Assembly (NCBI RefSeq): GCF_025905425.1
Contig: NZ_CP109603.1
Span: 532,001-596,000 of the forward strand
Source of the DNA: Pseudomonas putida
Lineage (GTDB): Bacteria > Pseudomonadota > Gammaproteobacteria > Pseudomonadales > Pseudomonadaceae
Direction: 5' to 3'
Length of the DNA stretch: 64,000 bases
Made by a program: the position numbers and the translations under genes. Below are positions 9,908 through 19,731 of this stretch, one piece after another. The notes under the pieces are model-generated. The model did not search any database. It had not been told where the DNA came from and was given only the letters and a program-made list of their open reading frames with translations. How positions within the stretch are numbered: position 1 is the stretch's first letter; every line of letters begins with the position of its first letter.

Positions 9908-11260
9908 TCATTCAGCGATGCAGTTCGGGGGTGCGACCCTGAAGGCCTTGGTCAGCCAGGCCAGGTAGATCACCCCGAGCAATGCCCAGAGACCGCCAAA
10001 CATCAGCGAGTGCTCGTTGAGGTCCAGCCACAGCGAAACAATGATGCAAAAGCCGATGGTCGGCAGCACCAGGTACTTCAGCTTGTTGGCCAGTCCCTTG
10101 CGATTGCCTTCGCGCAGGTAGCAGTGGTTGATCACCGACAGGTTGACGAAGCTGAACGCGACCAAGGCGCCGAAGTTGATGATCGACGTGGCGGTAACCA
10201 GGTCGAAGAAGATCGCCGACAAAGCGATCAGCCCGACCACGGCGATGTTCATGACGGGCGTTTTGTAGCGCGAATGCAGGCGGGCGAAGATGCTGGCCGG
10301 GATCACGTTGTCGCGCCCCATCACGTACAGCAGGCGCGATACGCTGGTCTGCGAGGCCAGGCCCGAGGCGATGGTATTGATCACGGTGCAGGCGATGAAC
10401 ACTGACTGGAACAGCTTGCCGCCGACGTACAGGGCGATTTCCGGCAGCGCCGCTTCCTGGTCATGGAAGCGCGCCATGGTCGGGAAGTAGGCCTGAATGA
10501 AGTACGACACCAGGATGAACACCATCCCGCCGATCAGCGCGGTGAGGAAGATTGCCCGGGGAATGGTCTTGCCTGGGTCGCGGGTTTCTTCCGACAGGCA
10601 GGTCACTGCATCGAAGCCCAGGAACGAGAAGCACAGGATGGTTGCGCCAGCCGCCAGGGCGCTGAGATGGGTCTGGCTGTCGGCGAAGGGCAACAGGCTC
10701 CAGGTGGTGCCCAGCCCTTCGCCGTGGTCCAGGCCCCGTACGCAGAGGTAGATGAACACGGCAATGATCGCGACCTGCACCGCCACGAACAACAGGTTGA
10801 AGTGTGCCACCAGGTTGATGCTGCGCATGTTGATCAGGCTGATCAGGCTGACGAACCCAGCCACCCACACCCACGCCGGCACTTCGGGGAACATGGCCGA
10901 CAGGTAGAGCTTGGCCAGCAGTGCGTTGACCATGGGCAGGAGCAGGTAGTCCAGCAACGATGACCAGCCCACCAGGAAGCCTACGTGCGGGTTGATGGCG
11001 CGCTGGGTGTAGGTATAGGCCGAGCCCGATTGTGGGAAGCGTCGTACCAGGGTGCCGTAGCTCACTGCAGTGAAAAGGATGCCGGCCAGCGCCAGGAGGT
11101 AGGCGCTGGGCACATGCCCGGCGGTGATGCCGGAGACAATGCCGAAGGTGTCGAACACGGTCATCGGTGTCAGGTAGGCCAGGCCGATGATCACCACGTG
11201 CCAGAGGCGCAGGGATTTGTGGAATTGTCCGCTGCCGGAACCGCTGTGATCAGGCTGCAT
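9908..11260 (-). CDS. puuP: PuuP-type putrescine importer (APC family)
   Basis: The 450-residue permease has about twelve membrane segments. Its N-terminal region ([41 protein letters not shown]) and later stretches ([48 protein letters not shown]) closely follow E. coli PuuP as I recall it, so putrescine:proton uptake is the best call. The ATG at 11260 is preferred over the in-frame codon at 11314 because AGGAG lies ten bases upstream of it. The gene is upstream of the McpU-like receptor on the same strand, pairing uptake with chemotaxis toward the same compound. Confidence 0.88.
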   Translation of the reverse strand: MQPDHSGSGSGQFHKSLRLWHVVIIGLAYLTPMTVFDTFGIVSGITAGHVPSAYLLALAGILFTAVSYGTLVRRFPQSGSAYTYTQRAINPHVGFLVGWSSLLDYLLLPMVNALLAKLYLSAMFPEVPAWVWVAGFVSLISLINMRSINLVAHFNLLFVAVQVAIIAVFIYLCVRGLDHGEGLGTTWSLLPFADSQTHLSALAAGATILCFSFLGFDAVTCLSEETRDPGKTIPRAIFLTALIGGMVFILVSYFIQAYFPTMARFHDQEAALPEIALYVGGKLFQSVFIACTVINTIASGLASQTSVSRLLYVMGRDNVIPASIFARLHSRYKTPVMNIAVVGLIALSAIFFDLVTATSIINFGALVAFSFVNLSVINHCYLREGNRKGLANKLKYLVLPTIGFCIIVSLWLDLNEHSLMFGGLWALLGVIYLAWLTKAFRVAPPNCIAE

Positions 11261-11697
11261 GCTGGCATGGCTCCTGCGGCTGGGCGTGAACGGCAGGCGC
11301 AGGGGATTGCGCATGCGGCAAGGGCGAGCGGGTGGGCTCCATGTTGTTCACCTTTTATTGTTTGGAGCAAAGGGAGGCGCGTGCGGGGCGCCGCAAGTGG
11401 TGAAAATAAAAAACGATGGCGCGATGAGTGTCAAGTTAAACATGACAAGATGTTGCTATATTGAAATATTTATCGATTTTAACGGGGGTTTCTTCGCTTT
11501 TTGCGCGTTTATGTGCGTTTTTGATCGATTTTACTGTTCGTAAAATTTAACGAATGAGGTGTTTCCCTCTAACCTGTCAGACGCTGCCCAAAGGTGGGAT
11601 TTCTCTGCTTCGACCCCTGGCTGCGGTGATATTCTTCAGGCCTTGTGCGGCAGCTTGGCCGTGTGTAAGCCCTTATGGACAGCAATCGGTTTTATTC
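11261..11697. promoter_or_regulatory. AT-rich intergenic control region of puuP and the ydgA-like gene
   Basis: There is no gene here. An AT-rich block (about 11400-11560) contains TGTCA-N9-TGACA (11429-11447) and an 18-base near-palindrome TTCGTAAAATTTAACGAA (11537-11554, 16 of 18 symmetric). Both are candidate operators for the divergent genes; the bound regulator is unknown. Confidence 0.45.
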
Positions 11698-13206
11698 ATG
11701 AAGAAATCAGTAGGCATCCTTTCCGGCCTGGCCATCGCCATCGCCGTCGCAACCACCGCTGGCGCCTGGTACACCGGCGAGCGCCTGCCTGCGGAGCTGG
11801 AGTATTCCATCAAGCGCAGCAACGCCGAACTGAAGAAAGCCCTGGTGGGCGTTGGTGGCAGCATGACCGTCGAACTGGTCTCGCTGGATCGGCACCTCTT
11901 CAGTAGCACTGCCCAGTACCGGCTCAAAGCCAAGGACATCAACCTTGGCGACGACGAAATGGCCAATTTCGACGTGGGCCTGACCGACCGTATCGAGCAT
12001 GGCCCGTTCCCTTGGTCGCGGGTCAAGGCGCTGAAGCTGATGCCTGTGCTGGCGGTCAGCAACAGCACGCTGCAGAAGGACGACTTCACCGCTCCCTGGT
12101 TCGCCGCAGCGGGCGAACAGGCACCGGTCAGCGCGCAGACCAGCCTGGGCTACGGCGGCGATGTCGACAGCCAGGTCCTGCTGGCGCCTGTCAAAGTCAA
12201 CGAAACCGATGGTAACAGCCTCGATTTCTCAGGCATGCACTTGCAACTGCGCGGTGACCGCGAAGGCAAGGCGACGAAATTCCAGGGAAGCGCCGAGCGC
12301 TTCGAGATGAAACTCGTGCGCGACGATCAGCCGCCTGCCACGTTCGAGCTGAAGGGCTTGAAAGTTGACGGCGACCTGGCGGCCACCGAGCATGACGCGA
12401 TCTATGTCGGCAACGTCGACCTGTCGCTGGCTGAAACCAAGGTCACCTTGGGGCCCAAGCAGCAGGTGCTGTCGATCAAAGGCTTTGAGCAGAATGCCGT
12501 GCAAGCCCTCGATGGCCCGGACACGGTGGGTGGGCGCGTGGATTACAAGCTGGCGGATATCACCTGGGATGGCCGTGCAGTCGGCAATGCTCAGCTGGCC
12601 GTGAGCATCAAGTCGCTCAACGCGCCGGCGTTGCAATCGCTGTCGCACTGGTATCAGGCGCATGTGCCGGAGTTCGAGGCGGCGGCCGCAGCGGGCCAGC
12701 CGGTGCCGCAAATCCAGATGAGCGAAACCGAGAAGGCCAAGTTCCAGGGCGACCTGCAACAGCTTCTGGCGTCCAAGCCCAAGTTGGCCGTGGAAAACCT
12801 GTCGTTGAAGACGGCCAACGGCGAGAGCCGCTTCAATCTGGCAATGGACTTTGCCAGCCCGACATCCTTCGACCTGCCGCCTGACCAGTTGAGCAAGCAA
12901 CTGATCACCGAGGTGAAGAGCAAACTGTCGCTGTCCAAGCCGATGATCGGCGATCTGGCCACCCTGCAGGCCTTGCTGGAAGGGCAGACCGATGCCCAGG
13001 CCATCGCCATGCAGTCCAGCCAGGCCGGTGAAATGGTCGGCATGATGGCGCTGCAGAGCGGCATGGCCACGGTGCAGGGCGATGATGTGGTAAGCAGCCT
13101 GCACTATGCCGATGGCATGGTCGATTTCAATGGCCAGAAAATGACTGTGGAAGCGTTCGCCATGTTCATGTCCCTGCGCCTTGCAGCCTTGCAGCCGCAA
13201 GGTTGA
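11698..13206 (+). CDS. YdgA-like DUF945 family protein
   Basis: The 502-residue protein begins MKKSVGILSGLAIAIAVATTAGAW, a membrane anchor or signal segment, followed by a long region of beta-rich repeats typical of the YdgA/DUF945 family (E. coli YdgA is about 500 residues). The biochemical role of the family is not established. The ATG at 11698 is chosen because it starts the hydrophobic segment; upstream in-frame sequence back to 11554 is not signal-like. It stands alone and ends at a strong hairpin. Confidence 0.8.
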   Translation: MKKSVGILSGLAIAIAVATTAGAWYTGERLPAELEYSIKRSNAELKKALVGVGGSMTVELVSLDRHLFSSTAQYRLKAKDINLGDDEMANFDVGLTDRIEHGPFPWSRVKALKLMPVLAVSNSTLQKDDFTAPWFAAAGEQAPVSAQTSLGYGGDVDSQVLLAPVKVNETDGNSLDFSGMHLQLRGDREGKATKFQGSAERFEMKLVRDDQPPATFELKGLKVDGDLAATEHDAIYVGNVDLSLAETKVTLGPKQQVLSIKGFEQNAVQALDGPDTVGGRVDYKLADITWDGRAVGNAQLAVSIKSLNAPALQSLSHWYQAHVPEFEAAAAAGQPVPQIQMSETEKAKFQGDLQQLLASKPKLAVENLSLKTANGESRFNLAMDFASPTSFDLPPDQLSKQLITEVKSKLSLSKPMIGDLATLQALLEGQTDAQAIAMQSSQAGEMVGMMALQSGMATVQGDDVVSSLHYADGMVDFNGQKMTVEAFAMFMSLRLAALQPQG

Positions 13207-13214
13207 TCGGCTGA

Positions 13215-13244
13215 GCCTGTACCGGCCCTATCGCCGGTACAGGC
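13215..13244 (+). terminator. Terminator-like hairpin after the ydgA-like gene
   Basis: There is a 12-bp perfect stem GCCTGTACCGGC / GCCGGTACAGGC with a 6-base loop, eight bases after the stop. No long T run follows. Confidence 0.7.
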
Positions 13245-13421
13245 TGCACAAAAACCCCTTTTGAATTCCCTCGATTGTCTGTAGCCTTCGGCGTCCGATA
13301 ATAATCCGCGCCCGCAGAGGGCCGTGATGGCCTGTTCGCCGTCCGGCGCCCCTAGCCGATCTGCCAGGGCCGGGTGATACACTCGATTTGACGCGCGCAC
13401 GCGCCTGCAGGTCCAGCGATC

Positions 13422-14480
13422 ATGACCCAGATTTCCGAACGCCTGTTGGTTCAGGCTCACCTCGACGCCAAACAGCCCAACCCGCTGACAGCCGAGCAGG
13501 AGGCCGAATACCGTGCGGCCATCGCTGCCGAGCTCAAGGCCCAGAATGCCGTGCTGGTCGCCCACTACTACTGCGACCCGGTGATCCAGGCGCTGGCCGA
13601 AGAGACTGGCGGCTGCGTATCCGACTCGTTGGAAATGGCCCGCTTCGGCAAGAACCACCCCGCCCAAACCGTGATCGTCGCCGGCGTGCGCTTCATGGGC
13701 GAGACGGCAAAAATCCTCACCCCCGAAAAACGCGTGCTGATGCCGACCCTGGAAGCCACCTGCTCCCTCGACCTGGGGTGCCCGGTCGAAGAGTTTTCGG
13801 CGTTCTGCGACCAGCACCCGGAACGCACCGTAGTGGTCTACGCCAACACCTCGGCGGCCGTTAAGGCCCGTGCCGACTGGGTGGTGACATCGAGCTGCGC
13901 ACTGGAAATCGTCGAAAGCCTGATGGACAACGGCGAGACCATCATCTGGGGCCCGGACCAGCACCTGGGCCGTTACATCCAGAAGCAGACCGGCGCCGAC
14001 ATGCTGCTGTGGGACGGCGCGTGCATCGTCCACGAAGAATTCAAGTCGCGCCAGTTGGCCGACATGAAGGCGCTCTACCCGGATGCCGCGATTCTGGTTC
14101 ACCCCGAATCGCCGGAATCGGTCATTGACCTGGCCGACGCAGTAGGCTCCACCAGCCAGTTGATCAAAGCCGCGCAGACCCTGCCGAACAAGACCTTTAT
14201 CGTCGCCACCGACCGCGGCATCTTCTACAAGATGCAGCAGCTGTGCCCGGACAAGGAATTCGTCGAAGCTCCGACTGCCGGTAACGGCGCGGCGTGCCGT
14301 AGCTGCGCGCACTGCCCGTGGATGGCGATGAACACGCTGGAGCGGGTGCTGGATTGCCTGCGCACTGGCAGCAACGAGATTTTCGTTGATCCGGCGCTGG
14401 TGCCCAAGGCGATCAAGCCGCTTAACCGCATGCTGGACTTCACCCAGGCGGCGCGTTTGAAGCTCTCGGGTAACGCCTGA
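13422..14480 (+). CDS. nadA: NadA, quinolinate synthase
   Basis: NadA condenses iminoaspartate with dihydroxyacetone phosphate to quinolinate in NAD synthesis and needs a [4Fe-4S] cluster. The 352-residue protein contains HYYCDPVIQ near residue 48, the TCSLDLGCP region, SSCALE, and the C-terminal [18 protein letters not shown] segment, which include the conserved cluster cysteines. Length is normal for the family. It is a single gene convergent with the M48 protease across a REP pair. Confidence 0.96.
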   Translation: MTQISERLLVQAHLDAKQPNPLTAEQEAEYRAAIAAELKAQNAVLVAHYYCDPVIQALAEETGGCVSDSLEMARFGKNHPAQTVIVAGVRFMGETAKILTPEKRVLMPTLEATCSLDLGCPVEEFSAFCDQHPERTVVVYANTSAAVKARADWVVTSSCALEIVESLMDNGETIIWGPDQHLGRYIQKQTGADMLLWDGACIVHEEFKSRQLADMKALYPDAAILVHPESPESVIDLADAVGSTSQLIKAAQTLPNKTFIVATDRGIFYKMQQLCPDKEFVEAPTAGNGAACRSCAHCPWMAMNTLERVLDCLRTGSNEIFVDPALVPKAIKPLNRMLDFTQAARLKLSGNA

Positions 14481-14486
14481 TAGTGC

Positions 14487-14600
14487 TGGGGCCGCTCTGC
14501 GGCCCATTCGCGGGGCAAGCCCGCTCCCACAGGTACTGCACTCGCCTTATGGGCACTGGAGATTTTGTGGGCGCGGGCTTGCCCCGCGAATGGGCCGGTT
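14487..14600. repeat. REP pair, variant flanks
   Basis: Two facing REP units (GGCCCATTCGCGGGGCAAGC and GCTTGCCCCGCGAATGGGCC) have the usual CTCTTC replaced by CATTC symmetrically in both arms, a compensated change. Confidence 0.85.
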
Positions 14601-14609
14601 CAGGTGGCC

Positions 14610-16046
14610 CTAACGGCCCATCATCTCCCTGACCATCCGCTGCTGCTCCATGACTTCGCGCTGGCGCTGATCAATCTGCGACGCCAGCGGGAAGTTGCTC
14701 CCCGCACGACGCTTGGCGTAATCCAACTGCTGGATAGCCTGGTCGAAGTCCCCGACCAAGGTGAAGTACTCGGCCCGTGCCCGGTGCAAGCCGATGGTAT
14801 TGCCCGACAACCCTCGCACTTCGGCCACGTCGTACCATACATCCGGATCATCCGGCCGGCTCTTGAGCAGGTCGTTCAGGACCTTTTCCGCCTCGGCCGG
14901 CTTGTTCTGCTTGACCAGCAGGTCGGCCCGCACCTGTTTCAGTGGGTAGTTGCCCGGATACAGCCCCTGCATGCGCTCGGCGCGCTGTTGTGCATCAGCG
15001 AGGCGGTTGTTGGTGATGTCCAGGTCGATCTGCGCCAGGTTGTAGGTGATGTCGTTGGGCGCTTTGGCCAGCAGCGGCTTGAGCAGTTCGCGGGCTTCGT
15101 TGAGCTGCCCGCCCTTGATCTGGGCCAAGGCCAGGCCATAGCGTGCGGCGTCCAGCTTGGGGTCTTCGTCAAGCTGGGCGCGGAAGCGCTTGGCGGCAAG
15201 GCCCGGGGTGCCCTCATAAGTGAGTGCCACGCGGGCACGGATCAACTGGTAGCGCTGGGTGTCCTCGATGCCGCCCTTGGGCGCCTGCTCGGCGCGGTTG
15301 CGGGTGTCGGCAACACGCGATTCGGTAACCGGGTGAGTCAGGAGGAACTCTGGCGGCTTGGCATCGTAGCGGTATTGGCGCGCCAGGCGCTCGAACATGC
15401 TCGGCATGTTGCGCGGGTCGTAGCCGGCCTTTTCCAGGTTCTGAATACCGACACGGTCGGCTTCCTGTTCGTTCTGTCGCGAGAAGCGCCGCTGCTCCTG
15501 GATCGCCGCCGCCTGGGTGCCGGCAATCATGCCGATGCCCGCATCGCCAGCGCCCCCGGCAGCCAGCACGATGCCCGCCAGTAGCGCGGCCATCATCGGC
15601 AACTGCATGCGTTGCTGGGCTTCGACGCCACGGGCGAAGTGGCGCTGCGACAAGTGCGCCAGTTCGTGGGCCAGTACCGAGGCGTATTCGCCCTCGGTCT
15701 GGGCATTGAGGAACAAGCCGCCGTTGACCCCGACAATACCGCCAGGGGCTGCGAAGGCGTTGAGCTCGCGGCTGTCGATCAGGATGAACTCCAGGCGCCG
15801 GTCCTGCAGCTGGCTGGTTTCGGCCAGGCGGTACACGCTGGTTTCGACGTAGTCCTTGAGCTGCGGGTCGTTCAACTGGTTGACCTGGCCACGCAACAGG
15901 CTGAGCCAGGCACGGCCGAGCTGGTGTTCCTGTTGCGGCGAGACGATCGCGGAGCTGGCATCACCCAGTGATGGCAGGTCGTCAGCATGGCCGGGAAGGG
16001 CCATCAGGCAGGCCAGCGTCAACAGGGTAGGGCGCAGTAGATTCAT
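14610..16046 (-). CDS. bepA: M48 family metalloprotease with TPR domain (BepA-like)
   Basis: BepA-type periplasmic proteases help assemble and quality-control outer-membrane proteins. From the ATG at 16046 the protein is 478 residues: a signal peptide (1-about 21, ending ALPGHA), a peptidase domain with the zinc motif HELAH at residues 127-131 and a downstream NEQEADRVG glutamate region, then TPR-like repeats (about 270-478). The frame is open upstream to 16358 but that part is not signal-like. The length is close to E. coli BepA (487). Orthology to BepA rather than to another M48-TPR member is likely but not certain. Confidence 0.88.
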   Translation of the reverse strand: MNLLRPTLLTLACLMALPGHADDLPSLGDASSAIVSPQQEHQLGRAWLSLLRGQVNQLNDPQLKDYVETSVYRLAETSQLQDRRLEFILIDSRELNAFAAPGGIVGVNGGLFLNAQTEGEYASVLAHELAHLSQRHFARGVEAQQRMQLPMMAALLAGIVLAAGGAGDAGIGMIAGTQAAAIQEQRRFSRQNEQEADRVGIQNLEKAGYDPRNMPSMFERLARQYRYDAKPPEFLLTHPVTESRVADTRNRAEQAPKGGIEDTQRYQLIRARVALTYEGTPGLAAKRFRAQLDEDPKLDAARYGLALAQIKGGQLNEARELLKPLLAKAPNDITYNLAQIDLDITNNRLADAQQRAERMQGLYPGNYPLKQVRADLLVKQNKPAEAEKVLNDLLKSRPDDPDVWYDVAEVRGLSGNTIGLHRARAEYFTLVGDFDQAIQQLDYAKRRAGSNFPLASQIDQRQREVMEQQRMVREMMGR

Positions 16047-16166
16047 GCACGAAGCTCGCGTCGGGTCAAAGACCTCTACTGTAGCCCGCTCACACGTTGG
16101 CGACCAGTGGCGGTATCCTAGCGGGCCTGTTACCAAAGACGTCTGCCCCGCACGTGGAGAACCCCG

Positions 16167-16406
16167 ATGAGTGACACCCTGACCTGCGACGCCGAACTCG
16201 ATGCCAGCGGGCTGAACTGCCCCCTGCCACTGCTCAAGGCGAAGATGGAGCTCAACCGGCTGGCCAGCGGCGCGGTGCTCAAGGTGATTGCCACCGATGC
16301 CGGCTCGCAGCGTGACTTCCGCACTTTTGCCAAGTTGGCCGGTCATACGCTGCTGCACGAAACGGCCGAGGCCGGTCTCTATACCTACTGGCTGCGCAAG
16401 GCCTGA
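16167..16406 (+). CDS. TusA/SirA-like sulfur-carrier protein
   Basis: This 79-residue protein has the family hallmark CPLP (GLNCPLPLLKAKMEL, Cys19) early in the chain and the alpha/beta layout of the TusA/YedF fold. TusA proteins carry persulfide sulfur to partners in tRNA thiolation or cofactor synthesis. Which pathway this copy serves is not shown by context: it is followed 20 bases later by an AI-2E family permease and has a GGAG site about nine bases before its ATG. Confidence 0.85.
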   Translation: MSDTLTCDAELDASGLNCPLPLLKAKMELNRLASGAVLKVIATDAGSQRDFRTFAKLAGHTLLHETAEAGLYTYWLRKA

Positions 16407-16426
16407 GTCTTAACCAAGGATCGTCA

Positions 16427-17497
16427 ATGTTCAAAGTGCTTCGCGACTGGATGCAGCGCTACTTCTCCGATGAGGAGGCGGTGGTGCTGGCGGTCCTGCT
16501 GATACTGGCGTTTACCGCGGTACTGACCCTGGGCGGCATGCTGGCGCCGGTGCTGGCGGGGATGGTCCTGGCGTTTCTGATGCAGGGCCTGGTCAACGCC
16601 CTGGAGCGCCTGCGTGTCCCTACCCGGCTGGCGGTGGCAGTGGTGTTCGCGCTGTTCATGGGGGCGTTGGCGGTCATCCTGCTGGTGCTGGTGCCATTGC
16701 TCTGGCATCAGCTGATTACCCTGTTCAACGAGTTGCCGGGCATGCTGGGCAAATGGCAGTCGCTGTTGCTGCTCTTGCCTGAGCGCTACCCGCACCTGGT
16801 GTCGGATGAGCAGGTATTGCGTGCCATCGAGTCGGTGCGCGGTGAAATCGGCAAGTTCGGCCAGTGGGCACTGACGTTCTCGCTGTCGAGCCTGCCACTG
16901 CTGGTCAATGCCATGATCTACCTGGTGCTGGTACCGATCCTGGTGTTCTTCTTCCTCAAGGACCGCGAGATGATCGGGCGGTGGGTGGTTGGCTATCTGC
17001 CCCGCGAGCGCACGTTGCTCAACCGGGTGGGCAACGAGATGAACCGGCAGATCGCCAACTACATTCGCGGCAAGGGCATTGAGATCCTGATCTGCGGGGT
17101 TGCCACCTACATCGCGTTCATCAGCCTGGGGCTCAATTATGCGGCCTTGCTGGCGCTGCTGGTGGGGTTGTCGGTGGTGGTGCCCTATGTGGGCGCGGTG
17201 GTGGTAACCGTGCCGGTGACGCTGATCGCCTTGTTCCAGTGGGGCTGGGGGGACCAGTTCATCTACCTGATGACGGTGTACGCGATCATTCAGGCGCTGG
17301 ATGGCAACGTGCTGGTGCCGCTGCTGTTTTCTGAGGCGGTGAGCCTGCACCCGGTGGCGATCATCTGCGCGGTGCTGCTGTTTGGCGGGCTGTGGGGCTT
17401 TTGGGGGATTTTCTTCGCGATCCCGCTGGCGACGCTGTTCAAGGCGGTGCTGGATGCCTGGCCGCGGCAGGAGCCCAGTGTTTCGCCATTGCTCTGA
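16427..17497 (+). CDS. AI-2E/PerM family transporter
   Basis: The 356-residue protein has paired hydrophobic segments near residues 20-80, a soluble central part, and further segments at about 150-180 and 205-340, including the family-typical GLNYAALLALLVGLSVVVPYVGA region. AI-2E family members export small molecules or exchange ions; the substrate cannot be named here. It likely forms a unit with the TusA-like gene and is convergent with bcp. Confidence 0.88.
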   Translation: MFKVLRDWMQRYFSDEEAVVLAVLLILAFTAVLTLGGMLAPVLAGMVLAFLMQGLVNALERLRVPTRLAVAVVFALFMGALAVILLVLVPLLWHQLITLFNELPGMLGKWQSLLLLLPERYPHLVSDEQVLRAIESVRGEIGKFGQWALTFSLSSLPLLVNAMIYLVLVPILVFFFLKDREMIGRWVVGYLPRERTLLNRVGNEMNRQIANYIRGKGIEILICGVATYIAFISLGLNYAALLALLVGLSVVVPYVGAVVVTVPVTLIALFQWGWGDQFIYLMTVYAIIQALDGNVLVPLLFSEAVSLHPVAIICAVLLFGGLWGFWGIFFAIPLATLFKAVLDAWPRQEPSVSPLL

Positions 17498-17532
17498 ATG
17501 AAACAGGGGCTGCAGAGCAGCCCCAATCAATC

Positions 17533-18006
17533 TCAAGCCTTGTTCAGGCCCTGTGCCGCCGCCAAAACGGCATCCACATGCCCCGGTACCTTCACCCCGC
17601 GCCATTCCTGGCGCAGCACACCGTCCTTGTCGATCAGGAAGGTGCTGCGGTCCACGCCCATGTATTCCTTGCCATACAGCTTCTTCAGCTTGATCACGTC
17701 GAACAGTTGGCACAGGGCCTCGTCCTTGTCGCTGATCAGCTCGAACGGGAAGCCTTGCTTGGCCTTGAAGTTCTCATGTGACTTGATGCCATCGCGCGAC
17801 ACGCCGAACACCACGGTGTTGGCAGCGGCAAAGGCCTCATGCTGGTCACGGAAACCCTGGCCTTCTGTGGTGCAGCCTGGGGTGCTGTCCTTCGGGTAGA
17901 AGTACACCACCACCTGGCGGCCCTTGAGCTCGGCGAGGCTGACCGTCTGGCCGCTGGTGGCCTGGGCCTGGAAATCGGCGACGGGTTGATCGAGTGCTAC
18001 GGCCAT
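17533..18006 (-). CDS. bcp: Bcp/PrxQ-type thioredoxin-dependent peroxiredoxin
   Basis: Bcp reduces hydrogen and organic peroxides. The 157-residue protein has the peroxidatic motif STPGCTTEGQGFRD with Cys49. The usual resolving cysteine five residues later (CTxExCxFRD) is a glycine here (TTEGQGFRD), so resolution must use another thiol or an external reductant. It lies nine bases downstream of gcvR on the same strand, a linkage common in gammaproteobacteria. Confidence 0.93.
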   Translation of the reverse strand: MAVALDQPVADFQAQATSGQTVSLAELKGRQVVVYFYPKDSTPGCTTEGQGFRDQHEAFAAANTVVFGVSRDGIKSHENFKAKQGFPFELISDKDEALCQLFDVIKLKKLYGKEYMGVDRSTFLIDKDGVLRQEWRGVKVPGHVDAVLAAAQGLNKA

Positions 18007-18015
18007 GGGGCTTCC

Positions 18016-18576
18016 TTACATGGGGTTCTGTGGGCGCCAAGGCTCGATCAGCGCGTCCAGGTTCAAGGCATCGGCAAAGTCCAGGAACTGGTCACGCAGC
18101 CAGCTGATCTGGGTGCCGGCCGGCAGGATCACGGTGAACTGGGCGTTGAGCATGCTGCTGCCGGTCTGCGGCGCCAGGTAGGTGTCGCAGGTCATGGCTT
18201 CGAGCTCGACGCGGTGGTCGAGGAAAAACTGGCACAGCTCGTTGATGATGTCCGGGCGGTAGGCCGCACTGACATAGGCCACGTAAGGCAGCGCCTGCGG
18301 GCGTACCTCCTGGTCGGCACTGCGTACCACATCGAGGGTCAGGCCGTGCTTTTTGCCCAGGCTCGGCAGGGAAGCTTCAAGACGCGCCAGGGCGTCCCAG
18401 CTGCCACCGACCTGCAGCACCAGGGCGCTGGTCTCGCCATGGCGGCTCAGGCGCGAAGTGACCACCGCGCAGCGGTTCTCGAAGGCAGCGCGGCTGAGGA
18501 CGTTGGCCAGTTCCATGGGGTTTGGGCCCAGGGCACTGATGACAAGGAATTGTTCGCGGACGGTGGGGGTGGACAT
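18016..18576 (-). CDS. gcvR: GcvR-like glycine cleavage regulator (ACT domains)
   Basis: The 186-residue protein has two ACT-like domains (about 8-80 and 95-175) and the family opening EQFLVISALGPNP. GcvR represses the glycine cleavage system by binding GcvA in enterobacteria; in Pseudomonas that role is inferred. It is divergent from dapA across 259 bases that contain no other recognisable gene, the arrangement seen widely (gcvR-bcp next to dapA). Confidence 0.88.
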   Translation of the reverse strand: MSTPTVREQFLVISALGPNPMELANVLSRAAFENRCAVVTSRLSRHGETSALVLQVGGSWDALARLEASLPSLGKKHGLTLDVVRSADQEVRPQALPYVAYVSAAYRPDIINELCQFFLDHRVELEAMTCDTYLAPQTGSSMLNAQFTVILPAGTQISWLRDQFLDFADALNLDALIEPWRPQNPM

Positions 18577-18835
18577 GCAGCATTCCTAAAGCGATGAGCG
18601 GTCGGTGCAGGACAGGCAAAAGCCTCCAGTCGGCAGGGCCCGGGGCTCGCATGCGAGGTCGTGGACGCCGGCGGGGAGCAAGGTCGACGGCCCGGCGGGC
18701 CGCGCTGCACCGATCAAAGGGTCAAGGGTAGCGAAATAAGCCGCCGAGGGGAATGCTCCGCCCGCCTGCTTCGCTTGTGCAAGGCCGATGCCCCCAGTAC
18801 CATTACCGCTCTCTTTTTCCGGCAGGAGCAGTTAC

Positions 18836-19714
18836 ATGATTGCGGGCAGTATGGTGGCATTGGTCACACCCATGGATGCACAAGGGCGTCTTGATTGGGA
18901 CAGCCTCGGCAAACTTGTAGACTTCCACCTGGAAAACGGCACCCATGCGATCGTCGCCGTCGGTACCACCGGCGAGTCGGCCACCCTGACTGTCGAAGAA
19001 CACATCGAGGTCATCGAGTTCGTGGTCAAGCGTGTCGCTGGCCGCATTCCGGTCATCGCGGGCACTGGCGCCAACTCCACCTCGGAAGCCGTGCACCTGA
19101 CCCAGAACGCCAAGAACGCTGGCGCCGATGCCTGCCTGCTGGTCGTGCCGTACTACAACAAGCCGACCCAGGAAGGCTTGTACCAGCACTTCAAGCACAT
19201 CGCCGAAGCCGTCGACATCCCGCAGATCCTCTACAACGTACCCGGCCGCACCTCCTGCGACATGCAGGCCGAGACCGTGATCCGCCTGTCGACCGTACCG
19301 AACATCATCGGCATCAAGGAAGCCACCGGCGACCTGGCCCGTGCCAAGGCCATCCTCGATGGCGTCAGCAAGGACTTCATCGTCATGTCCGGCGATGACC
19401 CGACTGCGGTCGAGCTGATCCTGCTGGGCGGTAAGGGCAACATCTCCGTGACCGCCAACGTCGCCCCGCGCGAAATGGCCGATCTGTGCGAGGCCGCCCT
19501 TGCGGGCAATGCCGAGAAGGCCCGCGCGATCAACGAAAAACTCATGCCGCTGCACAAAGACCTGTTCTGCGAAGCCAACCCGATTCCGGTGAAGTGGGCG
19601 CTGGTCGAAATGGGCCTGATGCACAAGGGCATTCGCCTGCCGCTGACCTGGCTGAGCGAAGGCTGTCACGAAAAAGTCCGTACTGCCTTGCGCCAGTCCG
19701 GCGTACTGGTTTAA
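18836..19714 (+). CDS. dapA: DapA, 4-hydroxy-tetrahydrodipicolinate synthase
   Basis: DapA condenses pyruvate with aspartate semialdehyde in lysine and diaminopimelate synthesis. The ATG at 18836 follows GGCAGGAGCA and gives 292 residues. Visible motifs are GTTGESATL, the catalytic tyrosine region ILYNVPGRT, and the Schiff-base lysine in GIKEATGDL. bamC starts 17 bases later; dapA-bamC linkage is conserved in gammaproteobacteria. Confidence 0.97.
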   Translation: MIAGSMVALVTPMDAQGRLDWDSLGKLVDFHLENGTHAIVAVGTTGESATLTVEEHIEVIEFVVKRVAGRIPVIAGTGANSTSEAVHLTQNAKNAGADACLLVVPYYNKPTQEGLYQHFKHIAEAVDIPQILYNVPGRTSCDMQAETVIRLSTVPNIIGIKEATGDLARAKAILDGVSKDFIVMSGDDPTAVELILLGGKGNISVTANVAPREMADLCEAALAGNAEKARAINEKLMPLHKDLFCEANPIPVKWALVEMGLMHKGIRLPLTWLSEGCHEKVRTALRQSGVLV

Positions 19715-19731
19715 TCGAGGAAGTACACCGC

